From Verrucomicrobiota bacterium (GTDB lineage Bacteria; Verrucomicrobiota; Verrucomicrobiia; Chthoniobacterales; UBA10450): a DNA stretch of 64,000 bases. Position 1 is the first letter of the stretch; each line of letters begins with the position of its first letter. Under the pieces are notes generated by a model, which searched no databases, had not been told where the DNA came from, and saw only the letters and a list, made by a program, of their open reading frames with translations. The stretch lies in contig QHNH01000010.1 in assembly GCA_003218375.1 (NCBI GenBank), positions 125,887 to 189,886 of the forward strand. Direction: 5' to 3'. Shown here piece by piece: positions 1-12,050 of the stretch. The position numbers were made by a program, and so were the translations under genes.

Positions 1-1365
1 GACGGCGATCGAGGCTGGGAAATCACTGCCGTCGGCGCGAATAAAGGCGTTTCGGTAGGAATTGGCGTGGGCGCCACCGGTGACGGCGCTACAACAGCCG
101 GCTGTTTTTCGATGATCTCCTTGGCCGCGCTGGCCCCATTTTTCTTTATCGGCCTTTTTCCGTTTCCGTGGCGCGGGCGAGCGCTTGGAGGCAATGGCCC
201 CTTCGCCAGCGTCTCGCTTACCAGCGTAACGAGCGCGTCCGACATGAACGGCTTGGCAATCGTGGCGACGATGTTCGGATACTTCCGCGCCGCGGCGGTC
301 ATTTCGGAAACGTGACCCGACATCATCACGATCGGGATCCGCGCCGTCGTTTCGTTTTGCAACAGCCGCTCGCAGACCTGATCGCCGCGCAGATCGGGCA
401 GGCTGTAATCGAGCAGCACGAGATCGGGAATCATTACCTCGGCGCGCCGGACGCCTTCGCTTCCGGTAAACGCCGTGACGATCTGAAGGTTTGGATCGGC
501 CGTGGCCAACGCGTCCTCTACGAAGATCAACAGCATCTCGGTATCGTCGATGATGACGATTTTCTTGCCGCTCTTGACGTTCTTTTTCGGCGGCGGCTCG
601 GGGAGAGCCGGTGAAACCAATGGCGCTGGCGTCACCTCCGCGATCGAGGCCGTCTTGCGCAACGCCTCCAGAAAAATTTGCGACCACGGTCCGTGGATCG
701 TGCGAGGCGCGTCGATCACTCGCTCCCTTTCCCGGGCCCGCGGATTTTTCCAACGCATCATCTGGTGCAAGGCGCCCGGGCCGGTGAAATTTCCCGCGGC
801 GGCATGAGTAATCTGGCCCTCCAGGAAATGGATTTCGCCGCCCCGCTCATCCGGCGAGCGGAGGTGCAGGACCGCCGTCGCCAGGTTCAGGCACTCCAAG
901 GGAACGAGATCGCGCACATTGAGATCGCGCAGCGTTCCGCGGGAGTCACCCGAAACGGCGTTCGTCCACGGCCCGAGCAGGGCCTGGACTGCGGCCCCGA
1001 ATTCCGCCAGCTCGAAAGGTTTCTCGATGAATTGAATCGCGTTCGGCCCGTAGCGTTCGGAATGAAGTTCGGATGGAACGCCGGACGCAATCGCGAGAAA
1101 ACGCGCATTCGGATTAGCCACGGCGATCCGTTCGAGAAATTCGATCGCATTGGGCCGGGGCGGATCGAAATCGACGATCAGAAGTTGGGGGCTTATTTCG
1201 GCGATGCTCGCCTCTGCCTCCGCCAGGGACTCGACGGCGCGAACCCGATGGCGGGGCGCGAATTTTTTCAGCGCCGAAGTGATGGCGGCCGCGAGCGCAT
1301 CGTATTCTTCGACGAGAAGAACGCTAGGCGCTGTCCCGGCATGAGATTCTTGGGAAGCAGGCACG
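1..1365 (-). CDS. Two-receiver response regulator with PATAN (DUF4388) domain, 3' end outside window
   Basis: This gene is missing from the ORF track because it has no stop inside the window; I translated it from the reverse complement. A first receiver domain (about residues 14-130, phospho-acceptor in LLIVDFD at about D65, Lys in EKPF) is followed by a DUF4388/PATAN-like region (about 143-240, with GEIHFLEGQITHA) and a second, canonical receiver (about 267-385, VIIDD, D319 in LVLLDYSLPD, KPF). A Pro/Ala-rich tail then runs off the left edge. It is a cytoplasmic signalling protein, probably without a DNA-binding domain in the visible part. It lies 104 bp downstream of the efflux operon on the same strand, so co-expression is plausible. 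The start is uncertain: I chose GTG at 1365; an upstream TTG at 1415 would add a hydrophobic N-terminus that fits a receiver poorly. Confidence 0.82.
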
Positions 1366-1469
1366 GCGGTAGCGAGCGAAAAGGCCGAGGATAGAAGGAG
1401 CGCTGGGCATGTCAAAGCAAAGCAAGCGCAAGTTGCGTACCCCTGCGCCCGACTCGCCTGGTCCTGCTG

Positions 1470-2705
1470 CTACTCGAAACGCAGCGCTTCGATCGGGTCG
1501 AGCGCGGCGGCGCGGTAGGCAGGATAGAAACCGAAGCCGATACCGATCGCCGAACAAACCACCAGACCGGCGATGGCCCAGCCAAACGGGAAGATCAGAT
1601 CGGCCTGGAGCCACATCGCGAGGAGATCGCCTCCAATCACACCCAGGATGATTCCCAGGATTCCCCCGGCTTCCGAAATGAAAACTGCCTCGGTCAGGAA
1701 TTGCCGCAAAATATCGCGGCTGCGCGCTCCGATCGATTTGCGAATGCCGATCTCTTTCGTCCGTTCGGTCACGCTCACCAGCATAATGTTCATGATCCCG
1801 ATGCCGGCCGCGATGAGCGCGATCAGGCTAATGACGAACGCGCCGATCCGGACAATGTCAGCGATGGAAGTGAAGGCGCTTTTGAGGGAGTCGTTCGAGT
1901 AAATTTCAAAGTCGTCCGGCTGGTTCGGCTTCAGGCCCCGGGCCAGGCGCATCGCGCCAATACCTTTGTCGAGCGTGCGATTATAGCTTTCGGTCGAGAA
2001 GGATTGGGTGGCGATGTTTACCGTTCGCTTGGCGGATCCAAAATTCTCGAAGAAGCGGGTGATGGGTATGACGCAAATATCGTCCTGGCTTTGGCCGAAG
2101 GCCGAACCCTTTTCCGCCAAAACGCCAATAACCGACATGGGATGACCATTAATCTTGATCACTTTCCCGATGGGCGATTCGTGGGGAAAAAGATTCTTCT
2201 CGATGGTCTTCCCGATCATGATCACGTTGCGCGCCAGGTCCACGTCTTCGTCGGTAAGATTGCGGCCGTAGGCGAGGGAGTAGGAGTTCGCCGCCAGGAA
2301 ACTTTTGTTCGATCCCGCGACGGTCAACGCCGGCGGCGTTTTCAACCCGTTGTAGGTACACTGGCCTTTAAAATCGAAGCACTTGAGGCAAACGTCTCGC
2401 GCGATCCCTTCCATCAACTGCTGATACCGGATTGCCTGGGCAAACGTGATGTTCCGGCGGTTCTCGTACTTCTGCGCGTTGCGCCCGCCCTGGCCGCCGC
2501 TGACGGGGTACTTGGCAAATTGGAAAATGTTCGAGCCGAGAAAACTAATGCCGCTCTCGATCGAGGATTGGAGCGCGCCGATCGCCGTCATCACCGAGAT
2601 GACCGAAAACACCCCGATTGTAATCCCGACCATCGTCAGCCCCGAGCGCAACTTGTTTGCGCCTAACGACTGCATGGCCATGGAGATTATTTCGCGGAAC
2701 TGCAT
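1470..2705 (-). CDS. MacB-like ABC transporter permease (FtsX family), second copy
   Basis: This 411-aa protein has the MacB_PCD/FtsX layout: an N-terminal transmembrane helix (about 20-42), a large periplasmic domain (about 45-275), then three helices in the C-terminal FtsX domain carrying the family signature SVTERTKEIGIRKSIGA. It ends in the characteristic YRAAALDPIEALRFE. Such permeases do not move substrate across the inner membrane themselves; they couple ATP hydrolysis in the cytoplasm to mechanical work in the periplasm. It follows the first permease after 27 bp, in an operon with an ATPase and a periplasmic adaptor, so the two permeases may form a heterodimer. The substrate cannot be inferred from sequence. 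Confidence 0.9.
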   Translation of the reverse strand: MQFREIISMAMQSLGANKLRSGLTMVGITIGVFSVISVMTAIGALQSSIESGISFLGSNIFQFAKYPVSGGQGGRNAQKYENRRNITFAQAIRYQQLMEGIARDVCLKCFDFKGQCTYNGLKTPPALTVAGSNKSFLAANSYSLAYGRNLTDEDVDLARNVIMIGKTIEKNLFPHESPIGKVIKINGHPMSVIGVLAEKGSAFGQSQDDICVIPITRFFENFGSAKRTVNIATQSFSTESYNRTLDKGIGAMRLARGLKPNQPDDFEIYSNDSLKSAFTSIADIVRIGAFVISLIALIAAGIGIMNIMLVSVTERTKEIGIRKSIGARSRDILRQFLTEAVFISEAGGILGIILGVIGGDLLAMWLQADLIFPFGWAIAGLVVCSAIGIGFGFYPAYRAAALDPIEALRFE

Positions 2706-2732
2706 AGGTCCTATGTGTCCTATAGGTCGTAT

Positions 2733-3983
2733 CTACTCATATCGAAGCGCCGTCACCGGATCCAAGCGCGAAGCCGACCACGCCGGAGCGAAACCGGAAA
2801 TCAACCCGGTAAAGATGGAAACAAACATGCCGATGAGCACGAGGCCGAAAGAAAACTGGACAGGGAACGATGGGAACGCAGTCGCGATCCCAAAACACAG
2901 CGCATAGGCGAAGGTCAAACCGATCAGTCCGCCGAGAACGCAGAGTGAGGTCGATTCGATCAGGAACTGGAGCAGGATCGTCCGGCGCCGCGCGCCCAGG
3001 GCTTTGCGCGTCCCGATTTCCTTGGTGCGCTCTTTCACGCTCACGAACGTGATGTTCATGATTCCGATCGCGCCGACGAAAAGAGAAAGGCCCGTGATGA
3101 ACAGACCAGCCAGCGCGATCGAATTTTTCACCGGATCGAGGGTGCTCTTGAACGCCTGCTGCTCGTTGATGTTGAAATCGTCCTTCTTCTCCGGCGGCAG
3201 GGCGCGGACCCGCCGCATCAGGCCGGTCAATTCATCCTTTGCGTCCGCCAGCTTCAGCTTGTCGCGCACCTTCACGCGCACATCCGATTCACTCTTGGCG
3301 CTGAAGAATTTTTTAAACGTCGGCAGCGGGACGATCACGATCGAGTCCAGGCTGAAGAGACCGAGGAACGAGCCCTGGCGCGCGCCGACGCCGAGGACTC
3401 GAAATTGTTGCCCGCTGATCAGCACTTCTTTTCCCACGGGACTTTCCGAGGGAAAAAGGGAATCCGCTACATCGTAACCGAGAAGACAGACATTGGCCGC
3501 GGTCCTGTTTTCCAGCTCGTTGAAAAACCGACCCTCGTTGAAATCGACCACCGAGATGAGCGGATAATCAGCCGTCGTTCCCTGAACAAAAATGCCGGTC
3601 ACTTGGTTATCTCCGCGTTTGACGCTGCGCAGAACGTTGGAAGTCGGCACTGCGAGCACGAGGTTGGAGTTCGGCGTCGCCGCGATCATCCGGTTCAAGG
3701 GCTCGGCATATTCTGTCTTGATCTCGCGCCGATCTCGATAATCCCACCAATTGCTCACCCGCGCCCATGGGTGCTGGCTGACGTAGAGGACGTCATCTCC
3801 GAGGATGGACATGCTTTTGTCGAAACCTGTCTGGATGCCGGTGATGGCGGTGCCCATCAACGTTACCGCCACGATGCCAATGATCACGCCGAGCGCGGTC
3901 AACATCGAGCGCGTCTTGTTGGAATGCATCTGGGCGAACGCGATCTTCCAGCTTTCGCTCAGCTCGTAGACAAAGCGTTTCAT
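2733..3983 (-). CDS. MacB-like ABC transporter permease (FtsX family), first copy
   Basis: This 416-aa permease has one N-terminal helix (ALGVIIGIVAVTLMG), a periplasmic MacB_PCD domain and three C-terminal helices with SVKERTKEIGTRKALGA, ending in ASRLDPVTALRYE. The ORF track begins at 4088, but that extension overlaps the ATPase gene and has no family-like sequence. The ATG at 3983 (MKRFVYELSE) sits 4 bp after the ATPase stop and gives the normal N-terminus. It pairs with the next permease downstream; the two are clearly paralogous but far from identical, which suggests a heterodimeric transporter rather than a recent duplication. Confidence 0.91.
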   Translation of the reverse strand: MKRFVYELSESWKIAFAQMHSNKTRSMLTALGVIIGIVAVTLMGTAITGIQTGFDKSMSILGDDVLYVSQHPWARVSNWWDYRDRREIKTEYAEPLNRMIAATPNSNLVLAVPTSNVLRSVKRGDNQVTGIFVQGTTADYPLISVVDFNEGRFFNELENRTAANVCLLGYDVADSLFPSESPVGKEVLISGQQFRVLGVGARQGSFLGLFSLDSIVIVPLPTFKKFFSAKSESDVRVKVRDKLKLADAKDELTGLMRRVRALPPEKKDDFNINEQQAFKSTLDPVKNSIALAGLFITGLSLFVGAIGIMNITFVSVKERTKEIGTRKALGARRRTILLQFLIESTSLCVLGGLIGLTFAYALCFGIATAFPSFPVQFSFGLVLIGMFVSIFTGLISGFAPAWSASRLDPVTALRYE

Positions 3984-3987
3984 ACCG

Positions 3988-4734
<747 letters not shown>

Positions 4735-4768
4735 AATCCAAGGTCCGCGGCGCTACTCGTGCCGGCGC

Positions 4769-6127
4769 CTATTTCGTCGTGGTCGTTTCCTTTTCGATGA
4801 CGACCTTCGCTCCGTCTTTTAGTTTGCGGCTGATCGCGCTGTAGCTGCCGGAGATCACGTCGTCGCCCGGCTGGACGCCGCTCTTTATTTCCATGTAGGT
4901 GTCGTCCGCGATTCCGGTCGTGACCTTGATCCAGTGCGCTTTTCCATCCTTGCCCATCGTGAAAACGCCCTTGCTGATTTTCTCGCGTTCTTCCTTCTCG
5001 GTTTTCTTCTCGAGTTTCTGATTTTTGAATTCGGCGGCGTTGTCTCCCTTGTCGCTCGCCTCCTTTTTTTGTTTGCGCTTTTCGATCTCCTCCGGGCTCA
5101 GGTTGCTGTCGCCAGTTCGGATCGTGACGCTTTGCATCGGGACAGCGACGACATCCTTGACCATATTGGTTTGAATTTCGGCGGTGCAGCTCAGGCCGGG
5201 ACGTAATCGGACGTCGTTATCCTCGATGTGCGTTTTCACTTCGAAGTTGGTCACTTCCTCCTGCGTGCCGGTTCCAGTGGTTTTGCCGGTGTTCGCGATT
5301 TGCACCACGGTGCCGTGAAACTTGCGCTCGCCGTAAGCGTCAATCGTGACCAAGGCCTTATCGCCGATCTTGACGTTGACGACATCGTTCTCGTTCACGT
5401 CCACCCGCGCTTCCATGCTGCTGAGATCGGCCACCCGCATGACCTCCGTCCCGGCGAATTGGTTCGTCGCCACGACGCGCTCGCCGAGCTTGCTGTTCAA
5501 GATAGTCACCGTCCCATCGATCGGCGAATAGATCGTCGTTTTCGAAAGTTGATCGCGCGCCTGGCTGGAGCCCGCTTCCGCCCGCTCGATCTCATGCACG
5601 GTGCTTTCGTAAGTCGAACTCGCCACATCGCGCGCGGCCTGGGCGGCGTTATATTCCGATTCCGAAATCATTTTCTTGGTGAAGAGATCCTGGGACCGTT
5701 TCAAATCCTGTTCCGTTTTGGCCAGGGTCGCTTTCGCCTGAAGATTCATGGCCTTCGCGGCGCTGATCGCAGCCTGCTGTTGTTCGACGAGCGCCTTATA
5801 GGAGTCCGGCTTGATCTTCAACAGGAGATCGCCCTTCTTCACCACTTTGCCATCCTCCACGGGCAATTCCGTAATCTCGCCCGCCACTTCAGGTGAAATT
5901 TTCACTTCGGTCTCCGGCTGGATTTTTCCCGTGGCCGAGACCGTCTGCACGATGGTCTTACGAATCGCTTTCTCGGTCGTCACCGGGATCGGCTTCTCGC
6001 GCTTGCCCATGATCGAAGCCACCACGATCCACAGCACCAGGAGACCGATCGAACCGAAAATGATGTAACGCCTCCGACGGGAACGGCGTTTGCGAGGCGA
6101 AGCGGTGGGGGTGGCGACTTGGTGCAT
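4769..6127 (-). CDS. MacA-like periplasmic adaptor (HlyD/RND-type membrane fusion protein)
   Basis: A basic N-terminus is followed by one transmembrane anchor (about residues 24-42), then barrel-sandwich, coiled-coil hairpin (about 100-175) and beta-barrel domains with the familiar ISPEVAGEI and YSPIDGTV motifs. An unusual highly charged insertion rich in Lys and Glu lies near residues 335-375. It would link the inner-membrane ABC permeases to an outer-membrane channel, which is not encoded here. I chose ATG 6127 (MHQVATPTA) over the track start at 6271, because the added residues carry no family features and would put an extra arm in front of the anchor. It is the first gene of the efflux operon. 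Confidence 0.9.
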   Translation of the reverse strand: MHQVATPTASPRKRRSRRRRYIIFGSIGLLVLWIVVASIMGKREKPIPVTTEKAIRKTIVQTVSATGKIQPETEVKISPEVAGEITELPVEDGKVVKKGDLLLKIKPDSYKALVEQQQAAISAAKAMNLQAKATLAKTEQDLKRSQDLFTKKMISESEYNAAQAARDVASSTYESTVHEIERAEAGSSQARDQLSKTTIYSPIDGTVTILNSKLGERVVATNQFAGTEVMRVADLSSMEARVDVNENDVVNVKIGDKALVTIDAYGERKFHGTVVQIANTGKTTGTGTQEEVTNFEVKTHIEDNDVRLRPGLSCTAEIQTNMVKDVVAVPMQSVTIRTGDSNLSPEEIEKRKQKKEASDKGDNAAEFKNQKLEKKTEKEEREKISKGVFTMGKDGKAHWIKVTTGIADDTYMEIKSGVQPGDDVISGSYSAISRKLKDGAKVVIEKETTTTK

Positions 6128-6311
6128 GTCAGTTGTTGGGGGGCTGGTTGGGCCGATCGGAATCGGACTCTTTAGAGCTCTAGATAGCAAATTTCGTTCA
6201 CTCCTAAAATCACAATTTCCATCAAAACCGCATTTCGGCCGATATTGACGCTCATCTCTAAATAGATGCAACTACGAGATCGCTTGGATTCAAGCCTTTC
6301 CTAGGCTGGGG

Positions 6312-7355
6312 TCAAGTCGGGCTCGCGGGAGTAATCCGGCCGCGGATCTGGTGGATCGCCCAGGTCGCGTGCTCGGCGATGAGCGGCTCGGGGTCGAGAG
6401 CCGCTCGTTCCAGCGCGGATAAGTCGGTCTCATCGCCGACGTTCCCGAGCGCTACACAAACGTTGCGCAAAAACCCGCGGCGTTTGATTCGCTTGATGGG
6501 CGAACGGCGAAAAAGATCGCGGAAATCGGCATCGTCCAGTGCCAGATAATCGCGTAACCGCATACCCACTGCCGGACCCGCGGCGAAGGCCGCTTCGCGG
6601 GAAACCGCCGCGAAACGATTCCAGGGGCACGCTTCGAGGCAATCGTCGCAGCCATAAATCCGATCGCCGATGAGCGGACGCAATTCGAGCGGGATCGAAC
6701 CCTTCAGCTCGATTGTCAGGTAGGAAATGCAGCGCCGCGCGTCGAGCCGATGGGGCTCGGTGATCGCGCCGGTCGGGCATGCGGTGATGCAGCGCTGGCA
6801 ACTTCCGCAGCGCGGCGGCTGTGGATGGTCAGGCGGCAGGTCGAGCGTTGTCAGAATTTCGCCGAGGAAAAACCAGGTGCCGAGCTTCGGGTCGATCAGC
6901 ATCGTGCTCTTGCCGTGCCAGCCGATGCCGGCCTCGGCCGCGTGATCGCGCTCGAGGATCGGGCCGGTATCAACATAACATTTTTGGGTTCCGCCGAGCT
7001 CGCTAAGAAACGCGCCCAGCTCCTCGAGTCTGTTCAGCATCACGTCATGGTAATCGTCGCCCCAGGCGTATCGCGCGATTCGGCCCGGCGTTCGTGACGA
7101 TGCTTCCGGCCCTTGCCAGTAATTGAGCGCCACGATGATGATCGAGCGCGCCCCAGGCAAAACCTGTTGCGGATCGCAGCGCTTCTCCCGCCCGCGATCC
7201 ATCCATTGCATTTCACCGGCTCCGCCATCGCGCAACCAGGAACGAAATTCTTCCGCATGCGCAGGTGCGGATGCGTTCGCGACCCTGCACGAATCGAAGC
7301 CGAGCGCTTCCGCGCGAGCGATTATCTCATCCTTGATTGAGGCGATCGCGATCAT
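6312..7355 (-). CDS. queG: Epoxyqueuosine reductase QueG
   Basis: This 347-aa protein matches QueG, the cobalamin- and [4Fe-4S]-dependent enzyme that makes queuosine from epoxyqueuosine in tRNA. Two ferredoxin-like clusters are visible, CGSCQRCITACPTGAI and DDCLEACPWN, along with the conserved DTGPILERDHAAEAGIGWHGKS segment. The C-terminus carries a HEAT-like helical region (about residues 280-340), as in family members. Its start overlaps the aroK stop by 4 bp (ATGA), so the two are translationally linked. Confidence 0.95.
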   Translation of the reverse strand: MIAIASIKDEIIARAEALGFDSCRVANASAPAHAEEFRSWLRDGGAGEMQWMDRGREKRCDPQQVLPGARSIIIVALNYWQGPEASSRTPGRIARYAWGDDYHDVMLNRLEELGAFLSELGGTQKCYVDTGPILERDHAAEAGIGWHGKSTMLIDPKLGTWFFLGEILTTLDLPPDHPQPPRCGSCQRCITACPTGAITEPHRLDARRCISYLTIELKGSIPLELRPLIGDRIYGCDDCLEACPWNRFAAVSREAAFAAGPAVGMRLRDYLALDDADFRDLFRRSPIKRIKRRGFLRNVCVALGNVGDETDLSALERAALDPEPLIAEHATWAIHQIRGRITPASPT

Positions 7356-7873
7356 CGGTTCTCGATCTGGTTCAAGATTTTCTTCGCCACGGCATCATGA
7401 GTGAGGAGTGTAGTGTCCACCTGGATGTCCGCCGCCGCCTGGTAAAGCGGCAGGCGCACCCGTAATAATTCCTTCAGGGTCGCCCGCGGGTTTTCCGTGC
7501 GCAAGAGCGGCCGGGTCGTCCGCCGTGAAATGCGCCGGAAAAGGATTTCTTCGCCGGCCTCGAGGTGAACCACCGTCCCGAGCTGGCGCACCAGATCGGC
7601 ATTCTCCGGCCGCAGCAGGATCCCGCCGCCTGTCGTAATGATGGCCCCACGTTTGCCGGATAACTCCCGAAGCCCATCGGTTTCCGCGTCGCGAAATGCT
7701 TCCTCGCCATGAGTCTCGAAGATTTCAGAAACTGTGAGGCCGAAGCGCGCTGCGACCATCTCGTCCGTATCGAAACGCGGGAGGCCGGTCATTCGCGCCA
7801 GGGTCCGGCCGACGGAAGATTTTCCAGCTCCCATAAACCCGATCAGCACAATGGCGTCGCCGCGTTCCTGCAT
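7352..7873 (-). CDS. aroK: Shikimate kinase
   Basis: This 173-aa kinase phosphorylates shikimate at the 3-hydroxyl in chorismate synthesis. It has the P-loop GFMGAGKSSVG near the N-terminus, the substrate-binding Asp in FDTDE, and the GGGI segment after ITT, which contributes to shikimate binding. The lid/adenine region RTTRPLL is also present. Length is normal for the family. It overlaps queG by 4 bp and is divergent from purE, with only 54 bp between the two starts. Confidence 0.95.
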   Translation of the reverse strand: MQERGDAIVLIGFMGAGKSSVGRTLARMTGLPRFDTDEMVAARFGLTVSEIFETHGEEAFRDAETDGLRELSGKRGAIITTGGGILLRPENADLVRQLGTVVHLEAGEEILFRRISRRTTRPLLRTENPRATLKELLRVRLPLYQAAADIQVDTTLLTHDAVAKKILNQIENR

Positions 7874-7927
7874 TCGAAAAAGCTCTTTGCAAGCAGAGCA
7901 GTTCTAGGGAAGTGATGAAATCCTAAT

Positions 7928-8431
7928 ATGCCAACCCAAAAATCTTCCGCCGCCCTGGTCGCGGTTATCATGGGAAGCGCTTCCGATTGGGAAACGATGC
8001 GCCGCTCCGTCGAGCTGCTCGATGAGCTGGGCGTGCCGAATGAGTCGCACGTTCTTTCCGCGCATCGGACGCCGGACGCGACGGCTGATTTTGCCCGCAA
8101 AGCGGCGGATCGCGGTCTGCGCGTCATCATCGCGGGCGCGGGTGCCGCCGCGCATCTGGCGGGCGTGATCGCCGGCTACACGTGGTTGCCGGTTCTTGGC
8201 GTCCCGATTCCGTCGTCACAGTTGCAAGGACTCGATTCGCTTCTTTCCACCGCCCAAATGCCGAGCGGTGTGCCAGTCGGTACCCTCGCGATCGGTGCGG
8301 CAGGGGCGAAGAACGCAGCGCTTCTTGCAGCCGGCATCATCGCACTTTCCGACAATAGCATTCGAAAGGCCCTCGAGTCGTTTCGGAAAAAACAAACTGA
8401 ATCGGTGCTCGCCGCGCGGGTCCCGAAGTGA
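7928..8431 (+). CDS. purE: N5-carboxyaminoimidazole ribonucleotide mutase (PurE class I)
   Basis: This 167-aa enzyme rearranges N5-CAIR to CAIR in purine synthesis. The class I signature is complete: MGSASDWETM at the phosphate site, SAHRTPD, the AGAGAAAHLAGV segment and LPVLGVPI. No purK is adjacent. It overlaps the following sua5 gene by 4 bp (GTGA), so the two form a transcriptional unit divergent from aroK-queG. Confidence 0.96.
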   Translation: MPTQKSSAALVAVIMGSASDWETMRRSVELLDELGVPNESHVLSAHRTPDATADFARKAADRGLRVIIAGAGAAAHLAGVIAGYTWLPVLGVPIPSSQLQGLDSLLSTAQMPSGVPVGTLAIGAAGAKNAALLAAGIIALSDNSIRKALESFRKKQTESVLAARVPK

Positions 8432-9396
8432 AGACCGAGATCATCCCGTCGTCAGATTACGGGAAAGCGGTCACGCTTTTGCGCAACGGCGACATCGTCG
8501 CGCTGCCGACCGAAACCGTTTACGGACTCGCGGCCGACGCATTGCGTGAAGAGGCGGTTCTGAAAATCTTCGCGGCAAAGGCACGGCCGCGTTTTGATCC
8601 GCTGATTGTTCATCTGCCCGATCGCGCCTGGCTGGAAAAAATTGTCGATCTTAACCGCCAGGATCGGCAATTGATTGAGAAGCTCGCGGACGCTTTTTGG
8701 CCGGGACCACTGACGATTGTTCTGCCGAAACGCGAAATCGTTCCGGACATTGTGGCCGCCGGTCTGGTTACCGTTGCCGTTCGGATCAGCGCGCACCCGA
8801 TCTTCGCCGAAATCATTCGCGCGTTTGGCACACCGCTCGCCGCGCCGAGCGCAAATCGTTTCGGCCGGATCAGTCCGACTAACGCCGAACACGTCCGCGA
8901 AGAACTTGGTGGTCTGATTCCGCTTATCGTCGATGCCGGGCCAACCACGCATGGGCTAGAATCGACGATCGTCGCCCCGCGGCATGAGCGGATCGAGATA
9001 TTGCGACGCGGACCGGTGACGGAAGAGCAACTCGCAGAATTCGGCGAAGTCGTTGGCATCGGTCCGACATTGCATCCCGAAGCTCCCGGTCAGCTCCCGA
9101 CGCACTACGCTCCGAGGACGTCGCTGATTCTGGTCGACGACGCGGCGGCATTTGTGGTGCCGGCCGGAAAACGCTCCGGATTACTCAGTTGGAAAACCGA
9201 TGCGCTCGATCGGTTTGCGGCAGTGAAGCGTTTGAGTGAAAGGCAAAACGTTACCGAAGCGGCCAAAAACCTGTTCCGGTGCCTCCGCGAATTGGACGGC
9301 GAAGGACTCGACCTGATCGTCGCCGAAAAATTACCGGACGAAGGTCTTGGCGCCGCGATCAACGATCGGCTTCAGCGAGCCGCGACGCGCAACTGA
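8428..9396 (+). CDS. sua5: L-threonylcarbamoyladenylate synthase (Sua5/YwlC type)
   Basis: This 322-aa protein makes threonylcarbamoyl-AMP, the donor for t6A37 in ANN-decoding tRNAs. The YrdC-like catalytic domain (about residues 8-195) has LPTETVYGLA, KARPRFDPLIVH and the AAPSANRFGRISPT segment. A C-terminal Sua5 domain (about 220-322) ending GLGAAINDRLQRAA shows it is the long form rather than TsaC. The start is a GTG overlapping the purE stop. A repeat element begins about 25 bp after the stop. Confidence 0.94.
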   Translation: MKTEIIPSSDYGKAVTLLRNGDIVALPTETVYGLAADALREEAVLKIFAAKARPRFDPLIVHLPDRAWLEKIVDLNRQDRQLIEKLADAFWPGPLTIVLPKREIVPDIVAAGLVTVAVRISAHPIFAEIIRAFGTPLAAPSANRFGRISPTNAEHVREELGGLIPLIVDAGPTTHGLESTIVAPRHERIEILRRGPVTEEQLAEFGEVVGIGPTLHPEAPGQLPTHYAPRTSLILVDDAAAFVVPAGKRSGLLSWKTDALDRFAAVKRLSERQNVTEAAKNLFRCLRELDGEGLDLIVAEKLPDEGLGAAINDRLQRAATRN

Positions 9397-9420
9397 ACCA
9401 CAGGCGAGCCGCAGACGCAG

Positions 9421-9550
9421 TTCCTTCTCCCTGAGGGAGAAGGTTAGGATGAGGGTGCCTTTGCTACGCGGCATAGCCCAAAGTCTGTGATGACTTTCAC
9501 GTCCGATACCATTGACCCTCACCTCAGTCCTCTCCCTCAGGGAGAGGAAG
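9421..9550. repeat. Inverted-terminal-repeat element with CTCCCT(G/C)AGGGAG arms
   Basis: Two arms of about 35 bp (about 9424-9458 and 9515-9549) are inverted copies: the left reads TCTCCCTGAGGGAGA then ...GATGAGGGT and the right reads ACCCTCACCTC... then TCTCCCTCAGGGAGA. Each arm is itself a small palindrome, and about 55 bp of spacer separates them. The element fills the gap between the convergent sua5 and pyrG genes. It has no coding capacity and resembles REP/MITE-like intergenic repeats. Confidence 0.8.
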
Positions 9551-9601
9551 CCGGATGCAATGCGACGCATTTGTTCGCGCGCGACAAGCGTGGGCAGCGG
9601 T

Positions 9602-11982
<2,381 letters not shown>

Positions 11983-12050
11983 TAGGTCATGTGGAGATTT
12001 CTTCGGAGTTGTTTATATGAGCAGATAGGAGACTCAACTGCGCCAATCTC

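Noticed and set aside
1324-1614. 96-aa minus-strand ORF starting MAPGRSDLP near the regulator gene
   Set aside because: It overlaps the end of the permease gene and the start of the regulator in a wrong frame; the receiver domain frame is clearly the coding one.
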